This document shows, one piece after another, positions 35,408 through 46,900 of a stretch of DNA of 64,000 bases. The notes beneath the pieces are model-generated. The model did not search any database. It saw nothing but the letters and a program-made list of their open reading frames with translations, and was not told where the DNA came from. This DNA is from Acorus gramineus (lineage: Eukaryota > Streptophyta > Magnoliopsida > Acorales > Acoraceae): positions 16,249,438 to 16,313,437 of the forward strand of contig CM060855.1 in the NCBI GenBank assembly GCA_030737835.1, given 5' to 3'. Each line of letters begins with the position of its first letter. Position 1 is the first letter of the stretch. The translations under genes were made by a program, and so were the position numbers.

Positions 35408-36099
35408 TTTTTTTTTTGAAAAATAGGTGATCCGTTCAGTTTGATACCCTGTTCTCCTTTATGGAGAGGGGAGATGCTAGCCAACTAATCAAACATGTTT
35501 TAATTTAAAAAAAAATGGTAAACCTCGTCTAATGAAGTATATGTTTTGATTAAAAGTGTGTATCGCTACATTTCAAATTGAATGGACACACTTTTAGCAA
35601 ATGTAAAAAAAATTAATGAGCTGTATACCTCACCTAAGGAGGTATATACCTCACAGAATGGCTAATGAGGTATATGAGACTGTATTTGGGGGTGTAAATA
35701 GGACTGGGTGTACAGCGCCCTTATTTATAACATAGAAAAATTTCATGACTCCGGAATTCCTAGCTGTGTATTTTTAAAAATGTGACTGGCATTTATTAAT
35801 TTGTAACTATTTGAAATTTTATAATTATTTAATTTGAAACAATTATATGCTTAGATCACCTTTGAATTTTGTAGGCACTATAATCTTTGGCTTATTTGCA
35901 TGCTTAATGTCTAATAATATGTTTGTTTTGATTTTAATATTTAATTGTATCATATGGAGAAAAAATGATCATTTTGCACCTCTGGGCACGCATTGGGGTC
36001 TTATTGATCTATGAACAAATTTCAAGGGTTAAATTTCATTAAATAGGTGGTTTTGGGGGTGTTTTTATGAAGAAACAAAATCGTTTTGTTGTAAAAGAT

Positions 36100-36260
36100 T
36101 GAGGACTTACAGGTAAAATAAAAATTTGAAGTTTTATTAATAAAGCATCACATTTGGTATCAAAGCCCATCCACTATGCGTTGGGTGGGATAATACCCCA
36201 ACATTGGGATGTGAGGCTGGTTGAGGGTGTGACGACCCGTGTGGCCCATTGAATGGTGGT
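36100..36260 (+). mobile_element. LTR-retrotransposon leader scrap with tRNA-Met primer site
   Basis: ATCACA followed by TT and TGGTATCAAAGC (36156-36167) matches an LTR 3' end plus an initiator-Met primer-binding site (usual form TGGTATCAGAGC) with one change. The following GTTGGGTGGG...TGTGACGACCC text fits an untranslated leader. No gag or pol frame follows. It sits in the last membralin intron, as a fragment. Confidence 0.5.
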
Positions 36261-36581
36261 GGACTGGGCGAGCCAAAAGCTCAATGAGCGCACAATGGGT
36301 GAAGGTGAGAGTGCAGTGCATTGCATAGCAAGGGATGATAGCTATGCTATGCTTATCCTGAATACAACTCTTATACATCAAAGACACATTTTAATGCTAT
36401 GAGTCCATTGAAGAACAAAATAAGGACTGGGCGAGCCAAAAGCTCAATAAGCACACAATGGGCGAAGGTGAGAGTGCAGTGCATCGCATAGCAAGGGATG
36501 ATAGTTTATGCTTTTATCCTGAATACAACTCTTATACATCAAAGACACATTTTAATGCTGATTCCATTGAAGAACAAAATA
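36261..36581. repeat. ~160-bp tandem duplication
   Basis: GGACTGGGCGAGCCAAAAGC begins at 36261 and again at 36424 (period 163). The two copies match apart from a handful of substitutions and small indels, including GCTATGCTATGC against GTTTATGC. Confidence 0.9.
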
Positions 36582-37336
36582 AACAATATATCTTTGCGTG
36601 TAAGGTAGGGGCACTACATAATCACAGTGCACTTTCTCCCAGCAAGCTATGTCTTCCAAAGAAGAGATTTAACAATCAAGATTGGAGGGTGGAGACCATT
36701 ATGAACACTTTAGCACTTGAACTCATTTAATTTTTGTGCTGCTCTCCTGGCTGTCACTTCCCTAGTTCCCTGGTGTTACTAATGTGCTTTTGATGATCAA
36801 AATAACATGCCATCATAGATCAATTTTAAAAGACTAACCATATTTTCTGAAAGTCATCTTCTAATTCTTGTACCATTGTTATTTATCAGGTTCCAGCTCT
36901 CCAGAGATTCATGCAAAACCGAAATCAACTCCAGCAGCAATCCGGAGTTCAGATCACATCCTCAACCATACTCACTTCCACTCTTCACATCGCAAGAGTG
37001 AACGTTCGAACCTCAAATGCCAACAATGAATTGGTGCCCGGGGGAGGACCTGAGATCCAGTCCAGGCGTGACCAAACTGGGGTGATAGAACCTTCTGGAT
37101 CGACAGGTATGCAAGAACAACTGGAAGGGACAGGCCCTGATACACCAAGCACCGAAACAGGTCCTCCCCAGAGCTCGAGCCCGCTCAATCCGTTCGGTTC
37201 ACTGCTGCTCTGGATCTTAGGAGGCTCATCTTCCGTTGGCCTCATCTCGTTCTTTTCCCTGTTCAGGGACGTACGAGATCAGGACCAGGTTTACGCGGAT
37301 GCTAGTACGCAAAACGAGGAGCTTCCCATAACATGA

Positions 37337-37679
37337 ATGACTTTTATTAACAAGAGATTGAATGAAACAATGAAGCCTTCTTTAATATCATATATCTGCA
37401 ACAGTCCACGAATCAGGATTTGAGTTGCAGGAATGGGAGCCATCGATATTGGAGCACATAAAGGAGAGGATTGCGTGAAGATACATTGTATAATAGATGT
37501 GATTAAAAGCTTGCAAATTGTGTATTCAAATGCTATATTTTGAAATTACAATAATAACAATTTTTTGTGCTATTTTTCATAATCCATCTCTGTAATATTC
37601 AGTGACCAAGCTCTCAGGAAATAAAGTGGTGCAGTTTGTGAGACATTATCCACATTATTCGGACTCTCAAAAGGAATTT
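37337..37679. other. Membralin 3' UTR and spacer
   Basis: AT-rich DNA after the stop codon with an AATGAAACAATGAAG stretch typical of a 3' UTR. Nothing else is seen. Confidence 0.4.
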
Positions 37680-39274
37680 AGGGTGCCTCTAATTGCACCT
37701 CTCATTTTCAGGTGCACACCCTTATTAATCGGGTTGTGTTAAAAAAATTCATTTATATTCGGATAATGTGTACACCAACTTATATTCGGATTTGTTCGAT
37801 ACTATGATTGTTGATAGGCTGTATTATTGTTGACATCTTTTGTATCGAAGGGGTCACATAATTTAACTCGTAGCCTTTGAAACATGTTCGATACTGCTAA
37901 CGTCGAGAAATCGTATAACTGTCGACACAACTGTTTGTGTCGAAGGTAACAAAGAACTAACCTCTTGTCTCTTTAAATTCTATCGGACACCATTTTTGTC
38001 GAGGCTTGTCATTACTGTCATAGTGGTGTTGATAAAGAACCAACCAGGGAATTTGACGATATGCTGTGTGTCGATGAGTTAGCTATATGTTGACAGTGTA
38101 AATGTCGGTACTAGTAGACTAATCCTTCTTTATTTTTCCCAACGATTCAAACATTAAAACAGTGAAGCTTTAATCCAAATAGTTGAATATTGAAATTTTA
38201 CAGTCACTTTTAAGCATTAATCAAAACATTCAAACATTGAAATAAGAACCCAAACATACAATATTGAAATAGTCAAACATTAAAACAACTTATAAACCTA
38301 GCAACAACAAAACGTCAAACGATCTTGCTTTAAAAATTTATATAGTAAAACCATTAATGATTAATCCATTGTTTCACATGGGGTACAAAAAAAAATTCAT
38401 TGTTTTACAAAAAGTTCATTGAATGATGTTCAACGGTCGTTCACCCTCTTACTGTGACGTTCTCTAACTCTCTTACTGTAGCGTTCTCTAACTTGGGTTG
38501 TGGTATTAGCTCTCGTTGGATTTTTTCTGGGTGTATCAACATAATAACTGTCGACAGCGCATAATTATCTCGACTGTTTCAGTGTCATCGTGATTGTCTG
38601 AATGTTCATTCAATTTTGTGGGTTGTGGGATCTGTTGACAGATGTGATATATCTTGACACTGACAGTGTCATTACTAACAGCATGAGCTCATTACAGGCA
38701 GTGTCATATGAATCTAACTCTAAACAACAATGAAACCCATAAACCGCAGTAAAAAACCATGAAATGCTAAACACACAACTCACAATATTGATAGGACTTC
38801 AAATATAAATAGAAATTTGGCATCCAATCCATGAAAATTGACACAATCACAAATATATATTAAAAAAAACATCATCAAGCCCATTATATTCTACCATTCA
38901 ATCACAAAAATAAATAAATTTGTTTATATAAGATCAATCCATACTTGTCAATATCTCAGTGAAAAGACAAGAAAGATTAAGAGAGGTGCAAAAGAAATGA
39001 TGCTGGAGGGGGGGGAGCATGGACTGGTGAGCTGGATCGTCCACGGGGAGGCTAACAACGGCAAGGGGTGTCCATGGCGAGAGGGGCGAGGGGCGAGAGA
39101 GGTTTGTGATTTCTGCCGTTTCAAGAGGGGTTGCATTTGAAAGGGTTGGTGTGTAATGAAAACCTAATGCCCACTTATATACAGGGGTGTTTAAAGAATG
39201 TCAGTGATTTTTGATAGGAGTGTAAAAATAGGGGTGTGCACCCCAATTTGAGAGCTGCAATTAGAGGCACCCCT
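37680..39274. mobile_element. Non-autonomous terminal-inverted-repeat element, ~1.6 kb
   Basis: The left end begins AGGGTGCCTCTAATTGCACC at 37680. The reverse complement of the right end (to 39274) begins AGGGGTGCCTCTAATTGCAG. Similarity runs about 46 bp through GGTGCACACCC, with several mismatches. The interior has many TGTCGACA/TCGA words near 37800-38110 and 38550-38660, and a GC-richer block at 38995-39135 like a transposase promoter. No transposase frame is present. Mutator-like ancestry is plausible, but I see no clean 9-bp duplication beside the ends. Confidence 0.75.
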
Positions 39275-39764
39275 GATGTTTTTCTTGTCTTCTTTTTTTT
39301 AAGGGTGGGTAACAAATAGACCCTCAGTTTATGTGTGTTTACTTTTATAAAGAACTAAATATATAAAATTTGCAAGTGCTTGAATGAATTATCGTTTTGT
39401 CTAGTGTCAAATTAGTTTCATAACTGTTTTTCGAAAATAAAGGTAAGAGTTTAAAGACTCATGTAATGATATATAAATATGGAGAAAATTTCAAGTATAA
39501 TTACACTGGAACAAGCTAGAATAAGGGTGAATAAGCTCAAAACAGGTGAGGTGTTTGTTTGTGTTGAATAGAAAAATATAATTATGCCAGAATAGTTGGT
39601 TTTAAGTTTATTGTGCAAGCATGTGTTGCTTTTTTTTTTTTGGTTGAACTTTTTTTTTTCTTTTTTAATTTTATCATTTCTGATCAAATCTTCTTCTATC
39701 AATATGACAAGATTCTACCTATCATACTAATACCCAAATATGCCCCCTTTTCGTCTATGAAGGG

Positions 39765-40195
39765 AACCCGTTTGGATAAAGAAATTAAGTTATTCTGATA
39801 TTTATGACTGTTCTAGTATACATAAGGCATAAGTGTTTTTTTGTTGAGTTGTGCTTCTAATTATTATTGTTGGGATTCGTAATAATAAAATTTTTGTTAT
39901 TTAGTTGGTCATGAATAAAATGTGGATGAAATGTGAATAAAGTGTGAATAAAGATTTATAAAATGTGAGAAATGATTAGACCTATGCCCCCTGATTTATC
40001 AGAGATAATGACAATTGATTTGAAAATGGGGCCCACATATTCAAATGAGTTAAATAATCTGGAATAATTTAATTCCAGGGGGTAGCAGGAATAATTATAT
40101 CACTTTATATTAGTTAGTTTCCAAACACCCATTTTATCACTATTCCACTTTATACCAATTTATGTCACCCCCAATTCCCCAACCAAACATGGGTT
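39765..40195. mobile_element. MITE, same family as 58911-59370 in opposite orientation
   Basis: The left end AACCCGTTTGGATAAAG and the reverse complement of the right end AACCCATGTTTGGTTGGGG form the terminal repeats. The interior word order (TTAAGTTATTCTG, TTCTAGTATACAT, GTGAATAAAG, GGGGCCCACATATTC, AATTTAATTCCAGGGGG, CACCCATTTTATCACTATTCC) matches the reverse complement of 58911-59370 along its length. Confidence 0.8.
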
Positions 40196-43001
40196 AACAG
40201 TGTAAGATTTGTTGCTTGGGTAATATGAAAAGAGATTAAAACTGTCTTCTTGGGTAGTTTTGTAATTCTTCCAAAATCAAAGTTTTCTTTCACATAGCTC
40301 CCCACTAATTACATTTAGAACCTTATTTCTTTCATTTTTTAAAAAATGAAAATACTTGAGGTCTGAGTTTTGATTGATAAATGTGACTGAGTGTATCATT
40401 TTCCTTCTTTCATAGGCACTTTAATATCTAACAAATTCCCACACCAAAAATATCTCCAATTTCAGTTCTCAAAAACTGAACATCCACTTATAAATTTTCC
40501 CAAAAAAAAATGTACTACCAATATAAGCTGCCAAAAATTAAACTTCCAATTTAAGTCGTCAAAACTAATCTTCCTAAGTTGCTAAAAATTGAAATTCTAA
40601 TTTAAATTATTAATTGTATATCATATTTTAAGGGATTTATACATTTTTTTCAAATGAGATTTAACATAGCTTATTTTTGTGTGCGTGTTAATTATTATTA
40701 ATATATGTATTAATTTATATATGTATTAATTTACAATTCATGTAAGATTCCAATAAGTTACATAGCTCAGTATGTTTAATTATTCGAGGAACTATCAGAC
40801 CTAAACATGTTAAGCCTTTGTACAACTCTAATTACAAGTCTAGTAATAGAAAATAAACAAGCCTACTTGATTTCTGATAGTTCACTACCTTTTTCTTCGC
40901 TATTTTTATCTGCACATACAAATACATGTTAATATTTCAAATTACAAAAATTAACATTTAATGGATATATAACATAAACATCTTCTTAATAAATGTTTAG
41001 GTGTATAAGAAATAAAAAGATAAATTGAACTGCACAACCTAAGAATCGAACAACACAATATATAAATAAAACTACATGACCTAAAAATGAAATTACACAA
41101 TCTATAAATCAAATTATATAACCTATGAATGAACTACGCCCATATGAATTGAAGTGGCTAACATATGAATCCAACTACATAACATATAATCGGAATGAAT
41201 AATATATGAATTGAACTGTGTAACATATGATTTGAACTGCAAAAATTAGAATAAAAAAACACTATATATTAATTGAATTGCACAACATTAAAATCAAACT
41301 ATACAAACTATGTATACAAAAAATACAAACTCCCTAAAACAAAAAACTCTACAAGGAAAACAAAAGCCATCATCAACAAATTTTAAAACCATATAAGGAT
41401 AACATAATTACAGGGGTTGGCTGGAATCTATATACCACTTTATATCAGTTAATTCTAGTATACATATTCTTAGTTATTCCAGCCATTCAAATATCTCTAA
41501 TGAGACTATTCTAACTAATTCTCACTGATTCTGGGGCTATTCTTGAACCAAATTGGGCTGATCTAAGTAGTTAATAGGGGAGATTTGAAGATAAATGGAG
41601 AAGAAATCTATGTAATACAGGAAATGTGAGTTTCACAAGGTTTAGTGGGAAGTTTGATTTAATTTAATGGAGTTTTCTTTTTTATGGGAGGTCGGGCGTC
41701 CATTTGAGCAAGGAAGAAGAAAGTGAAGTGAGAGAGATTTAAAGAGGGCAATGAAAATTTTTTGATTTGATCGCAGGACCCATCGTATACTCTTGGAATG
41801 GATAACCTGGGCTTATTAGCCTATTCCATGGGATCCTTGGAATTATTATACAAGTTTATACTGGCATTGGTATACCGCTAATCCCCCCCCTTCCCCCCCA
41901 CCCCACCAAACAAAAAACTTTTTTTTTTACTATCCACTCTTATACCTGCTTATTCTCCCCTTATTCTTCAATCCAAATGGGCAAAAAATGAATGGAGTTT
42001 TGCAAAAAAAAAAACACAGAGGTTCATAATACTAGAATGAAAGTCCACTAAAACCCCACCCATTTGGGTTAGGATTTTGAAATGATTTTTCTTTCATATT
42101 TATATCTCTAAAGTCCATGAAATTCCATAAAAGTCTTATCACTTATGAAAGTCTTCACAAATCATGTTGAAATTGAATAACATAGGACAATATGTCTTTT
42201 TTAAAAAGTCTTAATCGAATAACGCTTGACATTTTGTCCATGAATTAATGTCTCAGTCGAATAACACTGGGCTTTTTATCAATGAAATTATGTTTCAATC
42301 GAAGAATGCTAGACTTTTTATCCATGAATTAATGTCTTAATCGAATAACGTTTGACTTTTTGTCTACGAGTCAATGTCCTGATTGAATAACTCAGGCTTT
42401 GAAAGTTCATGAATATGGACTTTTTGCACATGAAAGTTCTAATTGACCCCCATTATTTTATTCGGAGTTATATTAGTTCTTTCTTGTGGATTCAAGGCAT
42501 ACATGGATTTGTAGGATTTTTTTTTATGCGGATGTGTCTTATTTTCATATCCATGTGGATTCAAGGAAACCTGCATTTGATTCGCAGGAGCAGTATTTAT
42601 GAAGAGGTGTTGTCTTTATCTTGTTATTCAAACATCACGCTACATCGGCTACACCAATAAGTGTTGGATAAAATGTGAATAAGCAAAATCCAATTTAATA
42701 TGCATTTCAAAAGCTAGATTTAAAACATGGGTAAAGTCAATCACAGCTTCCCAGTCATGCAATCAAATATTGTCTTTGGTCTCATGACATTTGAGTGTGT
42801 AAAAAACCCAATCAATTCAAATTCATACCTAAAACAACCAATAATTGAAGCCAAGTCTTCAAACATCCAAAAAGCAACATCCAAAGCCAAAAGCATAACT
42901 CCCAAGTCCCGTCTCCCCTCCCGTGACACTTTCATACGAACAAGAACAGCCACGCATGTGGTCTTCACATAATTTAAATGTTTTAAAAATCATTTATTTT
43001 A
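40196..43001. other. AT-rich spacer with degenerate MITE pieces and a minisatellite
   Basis: There is no supported gene. 40990-41320 is a run of degenerate CATATGAATTGAACTACATAAC-like words. About 41410-41480 repeats MITE text also seen at 30920-30980 (GGGGTTGGCTGGAATCTATA, CACTTTATATCAGTTAATTC), and a CCAAACAAAAAAC end lies near 41910. A minisatellite follows at 42205-42395. Confidence 0.45.
42205..42395. repeat. ~63-bp minisatellite, about three units
   Basis: The unit core is (T)CTTAATCGAATAACGCTTGAC followed by TTTTTGTCCATGAATTAATG. It recurs around 42208, 42251, 42296, 42337 and 42381 with alternating spacing and point changes. Confidence 0.7.
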
Positions 43002-43023
43002 TATAATGAAACATGTGCTTTAA
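43002..43023. repeat. 22-bp direct repeat, left copy, flanking the 6.6-kb insertion
   Basis: The 22 bases from TATAATGAAACATG to CTTTAA are identical to 49631-49652. Removing 43024-49652 would restore a plausible uninterrupted AT-rich site. Confidence 0.9.
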
Positions 43024-43465
43024 CGAAACCCTAATTGTCGATGCGGGGTAGCCACAGTGGTGCTGACATCCAACAGAGAAGCTAGCAAGGGAAGAAAGTT
43101 TTACAGATGTCGACAATGGAAGGTAAATGTTTAATTTGGGTGTTTATGTTGATGACAATGCATTTGATTTGGTTGTTTATGCTGTTAAGGTGTTTATATT
43201 GATGACAATGTATTTGATTTGTTGTGCTTTGTTTCAGAGTTCAGAGGACTGCCATTTCTTTTCTTGGGTAGATGAAATTGATCCAGGCACTGCTGCATTG
43301 AAACAACAAATTAACAGATTCCAAGAAAAAATGGATGAGAATATCGCTGTAATGCGAAATGTGGTTGAAAAAATGGAAGAGAAGATTGATGACATGCGTA
43401 AACAGATTTGGTTGTGCCTATTCATTATAGGGTTCTTACTTATTGTATTATTGATTGTGAAATAG
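43024..43465 (+). CDS. GRF-type zinc-finger protein with coiled coil and membrane tail, 5'-truncated
   Basis: GRF zinc fingers bind nucleic acid, and in plants such small genes often accompany MURA-type transposases. Two exons, 43024-43122 and 43238-43465, join in phase. The spliced frame carries C-R-C-G-V-A-T-V-V, then G-R-K-F-Y-R-C-R-Q-W-K, then SSEDCHFFSWVDEID: the C-x-C...C...C-x-F-x-W pattern of a GRF finger. A charged coiled coil follows (Q-E-K-M-D-E-N ... K-M-E-E-K-I-D-D-M), and a C-terminal hydrophobic span W-L-C-L-F-I-I-G-F-L-L-I-V-L-L. No ATG precedes the finger in this frame: a TAA is in frame just before 43024, inside the flanking repeat, so the N-terminus is lost. From the first exon's GT a readthrough ATG frame also exists, but I judge it intronic. 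Confidence 0.75.
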
Positions 43466-43951
43466 TTGATTTAACTATTTAGTAATGAAATTGGTATGTA
43501 ATGAGATGTTTGTTTGTCAAGTATGAAGCCAAGAATGTATGTGTGTAATATAAGATCATTTTCTGTAATGGGAATGTGCATGGTACAAATGGTAAAACCA
43601 ACGGCGACATGTATGTATAAAGAAATTGATATAAGCTGACAGTTTATAAACTGCCTATGCCTATGTATAAAGAATATGACACACACATACAGACATATAT
43701 AAACACACAATAAATTTGTCTGTTTATAAACTCACATAACATCACATTATATCAAGCAAGCTAACATTGTTTTCCTTACATCAAAACTGCAACAGCCACA
43801 CAAATATTGTTTTCTTACACACCTCAGAAACATTATTTTGTTACAATAACAGACCACACAAACATTGTTTTGTTACAGATCACTACAACCTACTACAATA
43901 TCAACCTGACAGACATCTTTTGCATCACATACAACTACCACCTCTCCTAAA
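43466..43951. other. Spacer between convergent GRF and transposase genes
   Basis: AT-rich 3' UTR-like DNA. A short motif, CACACAAACATTGTTTT with variants, recurs at about 43764, 43797 and 43856. No gene is present. Confidence 0.4.
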
Positions 43952-46900
43952 TCATGAACTACTTGCTCCACCTCTTTTTGGTTGCAATGGCTTTCCCCTC
44001 AAGCCCAGTGACCATCTGCTTGTTCCTCTTGTTGAATAATTGGATGGCGCATACAAGCCTCTACCAACAGTGCTTTGACCTCCCTCATGTGGTGGTGCAG
44101 CTGACTCCACATTAGTTGCAGATGGTCCTGCCTCATATTGAATTGTCATTGATCCTCTACCATGACCTGATGATATATCAGAGAAATATTTGCAATAAAG
44201 ATCTTATGCCAACAAAGATTTCTTTATTACACTCAAATATAGCAATACTTCTCACCTATTGCTATGCCTCTGCCAACTGAAAGAGATCCTCTTGATTGTT
44301 TTTTTGCTGGTCTTCCTGGAGGTCTCCTCTGCAAACTGCATGAGTAACATCAAATTGGTTGTTAGTAGTATAAAATGCATCATCTTGACTTCAAATACCA
44401 TGACCTTTTTACCTTGAGCTTTCAGTAGATTGCTCTTCACTGGTCCTAATTGGATTTTTACATGTTTTTTGATGATGACCAACTTGTAGGCACCTTCTGC
44501 ATCTATGGACCTTCTTCACTGTTGTGCTACTACTAGTCTCTTCATCAAATGGACGAATTCTTTTTTTCTTTGGCCTACCTGGTGGCCTAGTGCACTTTGG
44601 AGGTAGAACAATGTAGGTTAGGTCTACTGCCTCCCACATCGACTTGTCTGGTAATGGTGAAATCTCTGAGGCATAGGCTGCCTTATACCTATCAACAAAA
44701 CATGTGGTCTTCCTTAGATTCAGTTGAAACATGAATATATTGTGTAACAAATTGAATATAACTAATATACCTATCAACTGTGTAACAAATGTCCACAAAA
44801 TTTTCCCACTTGACACCTCTGATTGATGAAAGAACTGCTGCAGCATGTTTACATGGTATGCCAGTTACCTGCAACATTAACAGACAAACAAGGTCATTAC
44901 AAGGTATGCTTATTATCTACAGCTGAAACAAACAAACCTAAACCTAAACCTAAAACAATATAAAGTATGCTTGTTACCTGCCACATTCTACAGCTGCATT
45001 TTCTTTCATTGAGCATCACATCAAACCTCCCTTCAGGTCCATCAACCTCAGCCCTCACATCAGTTGATCTCTGTACATCATATCCTCCATTACCTTTGCT
45101 GAGCTCATTAATCTGTTTCTGAACATCTGGAACCAGAACCCCTGTTCAATTGACAAAGTAATATGTAGTGAGTAAAGTTCAATTCAAACAGATGAACTAC
45201 TAAACACAACAGCCTATGTAAACACAACTAACCTGTCCATTGTTGTGCTTTTATCCTCCTATTGTGCATTATTTTCATCAACTTCTGTCTGATGGCATCA
45301 ATGCAATAAATTATGGGTTTGAATCTTGCATCCCCAACAAATGCATTGAATGATTCTGACATGTTATTTGTGAGGTAATGACATCTTGCTGTTTCTCCAA
45401 ACATGGCCCTACTCCAACAATGGTCTTTCTCAGCCAACAAATAATTCAATGCTTCCTTTGATACCACCTCAATCTGCCTCATGAATTCTGCATGCCACTG
45501 TGGGGTATAGGCTCTAGCAGCTGACCAAACTAATCTCTCCAGAAACTCTCCAGGGTACTTTCTTTTGAAGTTCTTGTATAAATGTCTCATGCATGCCCTG
45601 TGCTCGGCCTGTGGAAAAACAATCTTCACTGCATCATCAAGCCCTTTACCTCTGTCAGACATAAACACAAGACCATTTACATTTCCAATGGCCTCATGTA
45701 GATACTCTAAGAACCACTGCCAGCTACTACTGTTCTCCCCCTCAACTATTGCATATGCCACTGGAAATAGTCCACTGTTCCCATCCATTGCTGTTGCTGC
45801 AAGTAGGGAACCCAAATACTTGCTCTTCAGATGACAACCATCAAGGCCTATGAATGGTCTACAACCATTGATGAACCCTGAGCTACAGGCCTTGAAACAC
45901 ACAAAAAATCTTTCAAATGAATGATCTACATCATCAACTGTGTAGTGAATAATGCTATCCTTATTTCTTTTCAGTAACTCAGCCCTCATAGAAGGCACCA
46001 GAGCATACAAATCCTCATAAGATCCCCAGATCTTGAAATTTCCTTTGTCTTTTCCCCTCCAATACCTATGATATGGTACATTATCAAGCCCATATGTCCT
46101 CTGCAACCTCTTCTTGATATGTGAAATGGGAATATCACCTTCATGCCTTAGCCAATCAACAATTTTGTTTGAAATCCACTCAGCAGAGGCCATGCTAGTA
46201 CCTCTCCTGTTCATGGAGGAACAGGTGTGTGTGGGGTTATGGGTCTTAATTTGGAAGGTCACTTTGTCATGCATAACTGAAGCATGAATCCTCCAAGGAC
46301 AATCTGGATCTGCACACTTGGCTGTCACCCTTGATGGCTCACTTCTAAGATATTTCATAGAAAACTCTTTTCTAATGGCATGCTGCCTCAATGCATCCCT
46401 GAAACAATCAATATTCTGGAATTTGATCCCTACATTGATGTTGGGATCCTCTACATCATGATGATCAAATGGACCATCATTTTCTGTCACAAACTGTGCA
46501 GTGTCAGAGCTATACAATTCATGATAGCTTGACTCACTACAAACATTCTCACAGGCTTCACCTAGTTCCCCATCCTCTGTCCTCTCCCTAGCATCCCCCT
46601 CTGTATCTTTTTCTGTCGGCATATCACCCAATTCATCTGTTATAACTGTTTTTCCTTTATCTCTCTTCCTCTCATCCCCCTCCCTAGCTTCTGTTTTCTT
46701 TGACTGCTCTAATGGTTCTTCAGCCTCAACATCAGCATAATTCCCATCCACTGCATCATCAAAAAGTGCATCCTCAAACAGAGTAGGATTGCAATTACCC
46801 ATGCCACTGTCACTCTCATTAACACTATCAGAATCATCTAAACTTTCCTCTGCCACCCTTTTTTCCCCTTCAAACTCATCTGGTGTAGGTAAAACATCAC

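Larger units (their letters stand above)
31637..37336 (+). pseudogene. C-terminal part of a membralin gene (5' exons absent)
   Basis: Membralins are multi-span ER membrane proteins; animal membralin has been linked to ER-associated degradation. Exons by phase are 31637-31753, 31868-about 31953, 32093-32199, 33895-33986, 34148-34224 and 36890-37336. They encode family segments in order: TKCGVLIMSLFVFFTTTM, QLQHHARHRLPTFQL, GILFFLFEFYDDQLLAFLV, SVRTPMSMQFFPRFF, STTAAFMQHLILYFWNRFE, then VPALQRFMQNRNQ, and a variable tail with a last hydrophobic stretch near SLLLWILGGSSSVG. Family members have a long N-terminal half before TKCGVL. No such exons lie between the prefoldin gene and 31637, and the first exon begins behind an intron acceptor. 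Exon 2 runs into a 16-C tract (31926-31941, in frame as prolines) and its donor is weak. The remaining frame is open, so it could be a recently truncated copy or a gene whose 5' exons were displaced. I favour a truncated copy. Confidence 0.75.

Noticed and set aside
36458..36730. 90-residue plus-strand open frame starting M-G-E-G-E-S-A-V
   Set aside because: It lies in a tandem-duplicated retroelement-like stretch of the membralin intron and has no recognisable protein features.
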